In this document: piece by piece, positions 1 through 5,369 of the stretch
Layout: each line of letters starts with the position of its first letter
Numbering within the stretch: position 1 is the first letter of the stretch
NCBI GenBank assembly: GCA_001799975.1
Contig: MGUQ01000031.1
Coordinates: 30,059 to 35,427 of the forward strand
From: Elusimicrobia bacterium RIFCSPLOWO2_01_FULL_54_10
Lineage (GTDB): Bacteria; Elusimicrobiota; Elusimicrobia; 2-02-FULL-39-32
DNA length: 5,369 bases
Direction of reading: 5' to 3'
Made by a program: the position numbers and the translations under genes
The notes under the pieces: model-generated
The model's input: the letters and a program-made list of their open reading frames with translations, nothing else
The model's database searches: none
What the model was told of the DNA's origin: nothing

Positions 1-1
1 C

Positions 2-1879
2 AAGTTTATGAATCAGGCCTGGATCCCCGGTGCCAACACCGGTTCCTACACGATCCCCGGCGAGGGGGGTTACTTTAACCAGGCTTGGTGGGACATGTAC
101 GCGGAATCCATTTTTATCTATTTGGCCGCCATGGGATCCCCCACGCACCCGATCCCCTACGACGCCTGGCGCGACCTGTCCCGGAGGTGGAGAACTTATC
201 ACGGCTATCACATGATAACCCAGCCGCCGCTTTTCACACATCAATACCAACACCTATGGTTTAACATGGAAACGAGCAACGGGCAGAAACTGCATGACGG
301 CTTCGCCAATTACGCGGAGAACATCACGAACGCGACATTGCAGAACAAAGCCAGCACCGCTCAAGATTCCCGCTATGAGGACCGCATTTGGGGTTTGACC
401 GCCAGCGACGGACCCGCCGCTTATACGGCCTACGGCGCGCCTCCCGAAGGCTCCCACGACGGCACCGTCGCTCCCACAGCGGCGCTCTCCTCCATCCGCT
501 TCACAAGCCAAGAATCCATCGCCGCCGCCCGCTATATGTATTTTCAGTACAAGCACCGCATCTGGGGCCAGCACGGGTTCACGGACGCCTTCAATATTTC
601 CACGGACTGGCGCGGAGAGGATTCTCTGGGCATCGATCAGGGAGCCCTGCTTCTGGCTATCGAAAATTACCGCACCGGGATGGTGCGGGACACGGCCATG
701 GCCAGCCCCTATCTCCGCAACGGCATGGCGGCGGCCCAGTTCAAGGCTTTGGACCAGGCGCCGCTCTACACCGCCTCGGAAGTCGAGGGCGATAACCCGG
801 CCTATCAGGCCCGTTACGCCGCAGACGGGAATCCCTCCACTCGCTGGAGCTCGCCGTTCGCCGATCCGCAATGGATCCAGGTGGAATACGCCTCCGCAAA
901 AAACATCACGGGAGCGACCATCCAGTGGGAAGCGGCCTATGCAAAATCCTATAGGATCCAGGTGTCGAACGACGGCAAAACCTGGAACGACGCATACAGG
1001 ACATCCAATGGCCAGGGCGGCACGGAGACGGTCAGTTTCCCGCAAGTCACGGCCAAATACTTAAGGATCTATTGCAGCGAGCGGGCCACGGGATACGGCT
1101 ACTCCATTTACGAATGGAATGTCATCGAGGCCGCGCCTCTCATCGTGGCGCACTATAGAGCTTCGTCTTCTGAATCTGCGCTTTATCCGCCGTCGAACTC
1201 CGGCGACGGCGACCCGAACACGCGCTGGTCCTCCGAATTTTCCGACCCGCAATGGCTGCAGATGGAATTTTCCTCCGAGACTAGGGTGAACAAGCTTGAC
1301 ATCCGGTGGGAAGCGGCCTATGCCCTGACCTATCATGTGGAGGCCTCCGCGGACGGATTGCAATGGCAGACCCACCGCAGCGTATTCAACGGCACGGGAG
1401 GCCTGGAGACCATTTATTTTCCCACAGCGACCACGCGCTTCCTGCGGCTAAATATGACCGTCCGCGCCACGCCTTACGGCTATTCGATCTATGAGATCAA
1501 GCCTTCTTACGATACCGCTCCGCCTTTTGCCGCTTTAAACGCTGAAAATGCGAAATCTTCGTTCCCGGAGGCGGACGGGACGTTTAAGCTCAATGACGTG
1601 TACAGTTATCCCAACCCCTCCCGGGGAAAAAATCCCACATTTCACATTGAATGCGGCCTGGCGGACTCCGCGGAAATCCAGGTTTATGACGCGAGCGGGG
1701 AGAGCATATATCAATCGCGCCTCCTCGAAGCCCCGGGCGTCATAGAAGGGAAATATGCTTATGAACACCCCTGGGACATCTCCGGGGTGCCCAGCGGAGT
1801 CTACATCTATTCAGTCACAGCCAAAAAAGCCGGGGAAAGAGACTTAAGGATCGTCAAAAAACTTGCGGTGATCAAATGA
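2..1879 (+). CDS. Secreted glycoamylase-like (GH144-type) glycoside hydrolase with two discoidin domains and a T9SS-like C-terminal domain; 5' partial
   Basis: The reading frame is open to the window edge, so the start and signal peptide lie upstream. The ATG at 8 is probably internal, because the family's conserved region has already begun there. Numbering from that Met, residues 1-230 match the second half of the glycoamylase-like domain (PF10091): GSPTHPIP at 43-50, LFTHQYQHLW at 75-84, GLTASDGP at 129-136, DGTVAP at 151-156, and GIDQGALLLAIENYRTG at 208-224. Known relatives act on beta-1,2-glucan (GH144), but the true substrate cannot be read here, and I did not assign catalytic acids. 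Two discoidin (F5/8 type C, CBM32-like) domains follow at about 252-374 and 378-499; they probably bind carbohydrate. The end (about 528-623) resembles a type A sorting domain: YPNPSRG, then VYDASGE, then GVPSGVYIYSVTA and a basic KKLAVIK terminus. The gene overlaps the downstream barrel gene by 4 bases. The family assignment is firm; substrate and export route are inferred. Confidence 0.85.
   Translation, partial: KFMNQAWIPGANTGSYTIPGEGGYFNQAWWDMYAESIFIYLAAMGSPTHPIPYDAWRDLSRRWRTYHGYHMITQPPLFTHQYQHLWFNMETSNGQKLHDGFANYAENITNATLQNKASTAQDSRYEDRIWGLTASDGPAAYTAYGAPPEGSHDGTVAPTAALSSIRFTSQESIAAARYMYFQYKHRIWGQHGFTDAFNISTDWRGEDSLGIDQGALLLAIENYRTGMVRDTAMASPYLRNGMAAAQFKALDQAPLYTASEVEGDNPAYQARYAADGNPSTRWSSPFADPQWIQVEYASAKNITGATIQWEAAYAKSYRIQVSNDGKTWNDAYRTSNGQGGTETVSFPQVTAKYLRIYCSERATGYGYSIYEWNVIEAAPLIVAHYRASSSESALYPPSNSGDGDPNTRWSSEFSDPQWLQMEFSSETRVNKLDIRWEAAYALTYHVEASADGLQWQTHRSVFNGTGGLETIYFPTATTRFLRLNMTVRATPYGYSIYEIKPSYDTAPPFAALNAENAKSSFPEADGTFKLNDVYSYPNPSRGKNPTFHIECGLADSAEIQVYDASGESIYQSRLLEAPGVIEGKYAYEHPWDISGVPSGVYIYSVTAKKAGERDLRIVKKLAVIK
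824..1117 (+). repeat. Discoidin (F5/8 type C) core, copy 1 of 2
   Basis: This segment encodes residues 273-370 of the hydrolase (numbered from the Met codon at base 8). It aligns without gaps to copy 2 over 98 residues with 49 identities by hand count. Shared blocks include the TRWSS, DPQW, WEAAYA and YGYSIYE motifs, all typical of this carbohydrate-binding discoidin subgroup. It is a domain-level tandem repeat inside one gene, not a mobile or intergenic repeat. Confidence 0.85.
1205..1498 (+). repeat. Discoidin (F5/8 type C) core, copy 2 of 2
   Basis: This segment encodes residues 400-497 of the hydrolase and is the second copy of the 98-residue core. An 18-base stretch, gtgggaagcggcctatgc, is identical in both copies (925-942 and 1306-1323) and covers the WEAAYA motif. 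Elsewhere the copies have diverged, including synonymous changes in the shared YGYSIYE motif. The second core lacks the closing Trp seen in copy 1 (YEI instead of YEW). Confidence 0.85.
1867..1873 (+). promoter_or_regulatory. Shine-Dalgarno-like sequence for the PorV-like gene
   Basis: GGTGATC lies 2 bases before the ATG at 1876 and is complementary to the conserved GATCACC near the 3' end of 16S rRNA. It lacks the GGAGG core and sits inside the end of the hydrolase gene. It would support coupled initiation at the overlapping stop/start. Confidence 0.35.
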
Positions 1880-2805
1880 CGTCCATTACGAAAATAAAAT
1901 TTCTGGCTTTGTTCGCGATCCTTTGGACGGGTGCGGCTCCCGCGTGGTGCGCTTTTTCCGGTGCATCCTTCTTAAAAATCGGCGTGGGCGCCCGGGCATT
2001 GGGCCTGAGTTCCGCCTACACCGCGGTTGCGGACGACGTCACCGCTCTCTACTGGAACCCCGCCGGCCTGGCCTCTCTCCACAAAAGGGAATTGAGCGCC
2101 ATGCATGCGGAGCTCTTCGCGCAGAGCCGATATAATTTTCTGGGCTATGCCCATCCCACCCGCGTGGGGACCTTCGCTTTTGGCGCGGCCTATCTCAATC
2201 AGGGAACTTTAGAGGGCCGGGGCGAAGACCGGCGGGCGACCTCGGATTTTTCCGCCAGCGACTTGGCTTTGACCTTCGCAGGAAGCAGAAGGCTGACGCC
2301 GGAATGGAGCCTGGGCGCCTCGGTCAAGGTAATCCGCTCCGGCATTGCGGGCGAATCCGCCGGGGGATTGGCATTTGATCTTGGCGCGGACTGGAAGCTT
2401 CCCGGCGGGAAGCTCAGGGCAGGGACCGCGATTCAGAACGCGGGCCCCAAAATGAAGTTCCTGGAACAAGGGTATCATCTTCCGCTCACGTTCGCTCTGG
2501 GCGCGTCCTTTGAGGCGGCCAAGGGCCTGCTTTTCTCGGCGGACGCCCGCCAGAGAGTTTACGAAGGCGACTTTTCTCTCGCGGCCGGGGCGGAGTTCAG
2601 CCCGGTTTCCATGCTGACCCTGCGCGCGGGTTACCTTGCCGCGGCTGCCAAAACCACTCAAGCCGGCAGCGGCCGGATTGCCGATTTCGCGGGCCTAGGT
2701 ATGGGATTGGGCTTTAAGTTAGGTTCAGTAGCGGTGGATTACGCTTTCAGTCCTGCAGGAGAACTGGGACAGACTCAGAGATTGTCCCTGGGAGTGCGCT
2801 TCTGA
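1876..2805 (+). CDS. PorV/PorQ family outer-membrane beta-barrel protein
   Basis: This 309-residue protein starts with a signal peptide: Lys at 6 and 8, hydrophobic FLALFAILWTGAAPA at 9-23, cleavage probably near residue 23-26. The mature N-terminus carries the PorV/PorQ signature at about 28-66: FLKIGVGARALGLSSAYTA, then VADD and ALYWNPAGLA. The rest alternates short polar and glycine-rich amphipathic strands, and it ends in RLSLGVRF with a terminal Phe, as expected for a BAM-inserted barrel. In Bacteroidota, PorV is the outer-membrane shuttle for T9SS cargo, but many members in other phyla have no known role. The start overlaps the upstream hydrolase stop (ATGA). Just before it, GGTGATC (1867-1873) matches the complement of the usual 16S rRNA 3' end, so translational coupling is likely. 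Pairing with a cargo-like hydrolase suggests a role in its export or surface display; this is inference. A FadL-type or generic UPF0164 barrel is the alternative reading. Confidence 0.85.
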   Translation: MTSITKIKFLALFAILWTGAAPAWCAFSGASFLKIGVGARALGLSSAYTAVADDVTALYWNPAGLASLHKRELSAMHAELFAQSRYNFLGYAHPTRVGTFAFGAAYLNQGTLEGRGEDRRATSDFSASDLALTFAGSRRLTPEWSLGASVKVIRSGIAGESAGGLAFDLGADWKLPGGKLRAGTAIQNAGPKMKFLEQGYHLPLTFALGASFEAAKGLLFSADARQRVYEGDFSLAAGAEFSPVSMLTLRAGYLAAAAKTTQAGSGRIADFAGLGMGLGFKLGSVAVDYAFSPAGELGQTQRLSLGVRF

Positions 2806-2825
2806 TGGGGAGCACTTAACTTACT

Positions 2826-3572
2826 TCACTTCGCTTTTCCCTGGGCCGCCACTGCGTCCAGACGGGCTTTAAGTTCCGCAGGATCTCCCAGATAATAATG
2901 CTTGATCGGTTTTAAATTGTCGTCCAGCTCATAGACGAGCGGAATGGCGGTGGGGATGTTGAACTCCAAAATTTCGCTCTCCGACATTTTATCCAGATGC
3001 ATGGCCAGCGCACGCAGGGAATTGCCGTGGGCCGCAATCAGAACTTTCTTTCCTGCTTTCACCTGCGGCACGATCGTTTCATTCCAATAAGGAATCACCC
3101 GCGCCACGGTGTCTTTCAGGCATTCCGTAAGGGGCAACTCGGCCGGATTCAAATCTTTATAGAGAGGATCTTTGGCCGGGCTGCGCTCATCATCCGCTCG
3201 GAGGGCCGGCGGGGGTGTGTCATAGCTTCTGCGCCAGATTTTGACCATATCTTCGCCAAAATTGGCCGCTGTCTCAGCCTTGTTCATTCCCTGGAGCGCC
3301 CCGTAATGGCGCTCGTTCAACTTCCAGGATTTGATCATGAGAATTCCGGTTTGTCCCATGGCTTCAAGCGTGAGTTCCAGAGTGCGCACGGCGCGCTTCA
3401 AGACAGACGTAAACGCCAAGTCGAAGGAATAGCCTTCTTTTTTCAGGGTCTGGCCGCTCTTGCGCACTTCTTCCATTCCCTTGGGAGAGAGATCCGCATC
3501 ATACCAGCCCGTGAAGCGGTTTTCCTTGTTCCAGAGGCTTTCGCCGTGCCGAAGCAAAACAATTTTATGCAT
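2826..3572 (-). CDS. gpmA: 2,3-bisphosphoglycerate-dependent phosphoglycerate mutase
   Basis: This cytoplasmic glycolytic and gluconeogenic enzyme interconverts 3- and 2-phosphoglycerate through a phosphohistidine. From the chosen start it is 248 residues, close to the 250 of E. coli GpmA, and similar along the full length, including the GKAK C-terminus. Visible hallmarks are [10 protein letters not shown] with the phosphorylated His9, [12 protein letters not shown], the SVLKRA block, [12 protein letters not shown] with the acid/base Glu87, [10 protein letters not shown], and [10 protein letters not shown] with His182. An ATG three codons upstream (3581) is also possible, giving MALMHK. I prefer 3572 because [10 protein letters not shown] resembles common GpmA N-termini and because the facing -10-like box then sits 9 bases away. 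Neither start has a Shine-Dalgarno sequence. The gene is convergent with the barrel gene, leaving 20 bases between stops, and divergent from ygfA. Function is near certain; the start is less so. Confidence 0.96.
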   Translation of the reverse strand: MHKIVLLRHGESLWNKENRFTGWYDADLSPKGMEEVRKSGQTLKKEGYSFDLAFTSVLKRAVRTLELTLEAMGQTGILMIKSWKLNERHYGALQGMNKAETAANFGEDMVKIWRRSYDTPPPALRADDERSPAKDPLYKDLNPAELPLTECLKDTVARVIPYWNETIVPQVKAGKKVLIAAHGNSLRALAMHLDKMSESEILEFNIPTAIPLVYELDDNLKPIKHYYLGDPAELKARLDAVAAQGKAK

Positions 3573-3580
3573 GAGCGCCA

Positions 3581-3594
3581 TATTTTATAAAATA
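3581..3594. promoter_or_regulatory. Perfect 14-bp AT palindrome; possible bidirectional promoter
   Basis: The sequence tattttataaaata equals its own reverse complement and lies in the gap between the divergent gpmA and ygfA genes. It contains TAAAAT on the plus strand (3588-3593), 8 bases before the ygfA ATG. The mirror TAAAAT on the minus strand (3587-3582) is 9 bases before the preferred gpmA ATG. Both resemble -10 boxes. I see no convincing -35 hexamer at 17-bp spacing in either direction. The same site could instead bind a dimeric regulator. Confidence 0.4.
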
Positions 3595-3601
3595 ACTTGT
3601 C

Positions 3602-4162
3602 ATGAAAGAAGACTTGCGAAAAAAATTCAAGGTGCTGCGCGGCCGCCTGCCCGCGGCATACCGCAAAGCTGCGTCCGGAAAAATCGCCGACAAACTTTTC
3701 TCCCTTCCCGAATGGAAGAAGGCGGGCAGCGTGGGGATCTATGTGGGCACGCGCTCGGAAGTGGACACGGCGGCCATTTTTAAACGGGCTCTTGCCGAGA
3801 GAAAAAAGGTGCGAGCCCCCAAAGTGCTTTCGGATACCAAGATCAGATTTTTTGAAGTGTCCGGCAACAAAGATTTGAAGAAGGGAACTTTTGGGATTTT
3901 GGAGCCCAAGCCTGCCTGCAAGAAAGTGGGTTGCAGCACGATGGACTTACTCATTGTTCCCGGCCTGGTTTTTGACAAGAAGGGATATAGGTTGGGCTAT
4001 GGTCTGGGCTATTACGACCGTTTTTTGCCCCGCGCGTTCCGTTCATTCAAAGTGGGCTTGAGTTATGACAAAACTTTTGTGCCTTCCCTGCCGCATGACC
4101 CCAACGACAAGCCCGTGGACGCCGTCATCACCGAGAAGGCCGCCGTCCGAAAAATTGTATAA
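3602..4162 (+). CDS. ygfA: 5-formyltetrahydrofolate cyclo-ligase (5,10-methenyltetrahydrofolate synthetase)
   Basis: The enzyme uses ATP to convert 5-formyltetrahydrofolate to 5,10-methenyltetrahydrofolate, returning a storage or inhibitory folate to the one-carbon pool in the cytoplasm. The 186 residues match the usual family length. Visible features are the basic N-terminal helix (KEDLRKKFKVLR), GIYVGTRSEVDT at 45-56 in the substrate region, GILEP at 98-102, and the nucleotide-binding signature from PGLVFDKKGYR (120-130) through LGYGLGYYDRFL (131-142). The family's closing PVDAVITE is at 171-178. Cys106 and Cys111 flank a linker and have no known role. The start has no Shine-Dalgarno sequence; an AT-rich -10-like box lies 8 bases upstream. 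xseA follows 9 bases after the stop and in the same frame. No 6S RNA gene precedes it, unlike the E. coli arrangement, because there are only about 30 bases before gpmA. The gene is also called fau. Confidence 0.95.
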   Translation: MKEDLRKKFKVLRGRLPAAYRKAASGKIADKLFSLPEWKKAGSVGIYVGTRSEVDTAAIFKRALAERKKVRAPKVLSDTKIRFFEVSGNKDLKKGTFGILEPKPACKKVGCSTMDLLIVPGLVFDKKGYRLGYGLGYYDRFLPRAFRSFKVGLSYDKTFVPSLPHDPNDKPVDAVITEKAAVRKIV

Positions 4163-4163
4163 T
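4158..4163 (+). promoter_or_regulatory. TATAAT -10-like element before xseA
   Basis: A perfect consensus -10 hexamer overlaps the ygfA stop codon and ends 8 bases before the xseA ATG. A transcript starting 6-8 bases downstream would begin at or next to the ATG and be leaderless. No good -35 is visible at the expected spacing, so it could be chance in an AT-rich junction. Confidence 0.35.
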
Positions 4164-4171
4164 TGACCATC

Positions 4172-5369
4172 ATGCCCAACATCAGGGTCAAACCTGCCGC
4201 ATATGAATCTCCCGACGAACAACGCCCAAAAATATTCACGGTCAGCGAGTTCAACCGCACGGTCAAAGACGAACTGGAAGAACGGTTTGGCGATGTCTGG
4301 ATAGAGGGGGAGATCTCCAATTTTAGGGGCGTGGCCAGCTCTGGCCATTGTTATTTTTGCTTAAAAGACGCCGACGCCCAAATCGACATCGTGGCTTTCC
4401 GCGGCGTCATGAGCTCTCTCAAATTTAAACTGGAAGAAGGCCTTCAAATTCTTGTTTTGGGCCGCGCGTCGCTTTATCCCCAGCGCGGGCGGTTTCAGGT
4501 TGTCGCTTCCTATATTGAGCCCAAGGGGGCCGGAGCGTTGCAGCTGGCTTTTGAACAGCTCAAAAAAAAGCTGGAAGCCGAAGGACTTTTTGATCCGGCT
4601 CGCAAAAAACACATTCCGCTCCTGCCGCAAAAAATCGGCATCGTCACTTCTCCCACGGGCGCGGCAGTGCGCGACATTCTAACTGTCATTGATCGCCGCT
4701 TTGCCAATGTTGAAATCTTGATTTATCCCGCCAAAGTGCAGGGCGAGGGCGCAAAAGAAGAGATCAGCCAAGGAATTGCTTATCTCAATGAAAACCATCC
4801 GGATTTGGACGTCCTGCTCGTGGGGCGCGGCGGCGGTTCCATTGAAGACTTGTGGGCGTTCAATGAGGAAATGGTGGCCCGCGCCATCGCCGCTTCCCAA
4901 ATTCCCATCATCTCCTGCGCGGGGCATGAAATTGATTTCACCATTGCCGATTTTGTGGCCGATTTGCGCGCCCCCACTCCTTCAGCGGCGGCGGAGCTGG
5001 TAGTGAAAAACAAGGTAGAGCTCACGCGCGCGCTTGACAGTCTTATCTCGCATGTCCGCAAAAGCGCTGAATCTTTTGTGGAATCCGCCGATCAAAACCT
5101 GGACCATTTGGCGGAAACGCTCCGCTACGCATTTGACTCCCTCTTTGAGAAAAATCGCACTGCCTTGAACTTGATCAAGTCCCAAATTGCTCTCCTCTCG
5201 CCTAAAAATGTTCTCGCCAGGCAGACGGAAGCCTTGAAAGGTCTTTCAGAGCGGGTGAAGACGGCGTTTGCCTCTCAAATCAGCCAGATGGGGGAAGTTC
5301 TGCAAGGCAAAGCGGGCCAGCTGGAAGCTCTTTCACCTTTGGCTGTTCTTTCCCGCGGTTATGCCGTGG
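4172..5369 (+). CDS. xseA: Exodeoxyribonuclease VII large subunit; 3' partial
   Basis: This is the catalytic large subunit of exonuclease VII, which with several XseB small subunits degrades single-stranded DNA to oligonucleotides. The frame stays open for 399 codons to the window edge; about 50-60 residues should be missing, judging from E. coli XseA (456). Residues 21-115 form the N-terminal OB-fold: IFTVSEFNRTV, VWIEGEISNF, GHCYFCLKD, and GRASLYPQRGRFQ. The catalytic domain follows: GIVTSPTGAAVRDI at 156-169 (Asp168), VGRGGGSIEDLWAFNEE at 217-233 (Arg219), GHEID at 251-255 (His252, Asp255), and DLRAPTPSAAAE at 264-275. These correspond to the known E. coli active-site Asp, Arg, His and Asp. 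A long helical, probably coiled-coil stretch (about 276-385) leads to LSPLAVLSRGYAV. The N-terminus is about 12 residues longer than in E. coli; the ATG has no Shine-Dalgarno sequence and no nearby in-frame ATG or GTG offers an alternative. A TTG at 4163 is the only other close start. xseB is expected just downstream. Confidence 0.96.
   Translation, partial: MPNIRVKPAAYESPDEQRPKIFTVSEFNRTVKDELEERFGDVWIEGEISNFRGVASSGHCYFCLKDADAQIDIVAFRGVMSSLKFKLEEGLQILVLGRASLYPQRGRFQVVASYIEPKGAGALQLAFEQLKKKLEAEGLFDPARKKHIPLLPQKIGIVTSPTGAAVRDILTVIDRRFANVEILIYPAKVQGEGAKEEISQGIAYLNENHPDLDVLLVGRGGGSIEDLWAFNEEMVARAIAASQIPIISCAGHEIDFTIADFVADLRAPTPSAAAELVVKNKVELTRALDSLISHVRKSAESFVESADQNLDHLAETLRYAFDSLFEKNRTALNLIKSQIALLSPKNVLARQTEALKGLSERVKTAFASQISQMGEVLQGKAGQLEALSPLAVLSRGYAV

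Noticed and set aside
8..10. ATG at 8 as the true start of the hydrolase
   Set aside because: The frame is open upstream, no signal peptide follows, and conserved glycoamylase-like sequence begins almost at once, so this Met is most likely internal.
388..795. 135-codon plus-strand open frame within the hydrolase
   Set aside because: The translation is dominated by Arg, Gly and His, as expected for an out-of-frame reading, and the overlapping frame carries conserved GH motifs.
254..1045. 263-codon open frame on the minus strand
   Set aside because: It lies wholly opposite the well-supported hydrolase gene, its translation is rich in Arg, Gly and Val with no recognisable domain, and it is typical of a GC-rich antisense shadow.
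2209..2661. 150-codon minus-strand open frame opposite the PorV-like gene
   Set aside because: It has no recognisable domain, and the plus strand encodes a coherent barrel with signal peptide and terminal Phe.
2793..2816. Possible terminator hairpin at the convergent barrel/gpmA junction (AGTGC paired with GCACT)
   Set aside because: The stem is only 5 base pairs with a 14-base loop and no T-run on either strand, so I do not call an intrinsic terminator.
2997..3590. 197-codon plus-strand open frame opposite gpmA
   Set aside because: gpmA on the other strand matches a known enzyme along its whole length; this frame shows no family motif and is its shadow.
3598..3603. ATGACA on the minus strand as a -35 box for gpmA
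   Set aside because: It matches TTGACA at five of six bases but lies too close (about 8-10 bases) to the palindrome's -10-like box for a normal promoter.

Overview
The window looks like a piece of chromosome from a Gram-negative, moderately GC-rich bacterium. The Gram-negative reading rests on a predicted outer-membrane beta-barrel of the PorV/PorQ family and, on the gene before it, a C-terminal domain resembling the sorting domains of type IX secretion (T9SS) cargo. PorV-like barrels beside CTD-bearing secreted enzymes are best known in Bacteroidota but also occur in Elusimicrobiota, Omnitrophota and related lineages. I cannot place the organism more finely from this sequence; a less-studied FCB/PVC-type or Elusimicrobia/Omnitrophota-like lineage is a low-confidence guess.

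Left part (1-2805, + strand): a two-gene secretion/carbohydrate unit. The first gene enters from outside the window. It encodes the end of a glycoamylase-like (GH144-type, PF10091) catalytic domain, two tandem discoidin (F5/8 type C, CBM32-like) domains about 50% identical to each other, and a T9SS-type-A-like C-terminal domain. Its stop codon overlaps the start of a PorV/PorQ-family barrel gene (ATGA overlap), so the two are probably co-translated. The inferred pairing is a secreted glucan-acting enzyme with an outer-membrane protein that may help export or anchor it.

Right part (2826-5369): housekeeping genes. gpmA (2,3-bisphosphoglycerate-dependent phosphoglycerate mutase) lies on the minus strand, convergent with the barrel gene and divergent from the next pair. 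On the plus strand come 5-formyltetrahydrofolate cyclo-ligase (ygfA/fau) and, after 9 bases, xseA (exonuclease VII large subunit), which runs off the right edge with the C-terminal tail missing.

The short gpmA/ygfA intergenic gap contains a perfect 14-bp AT palindrome with a -10-like box facing each way. A perfect TATAAT sits 8 bases before the xseA ATG. None of these three starts has a Shine-Dalgarno sequence, and each has a TANNNT box 8-9 bases upstream, which suggests leaderless transcription. No RNA genes, mobile elements or CRISPR arrays were seen, and no intergenic stretch exceeds about 30 bases.
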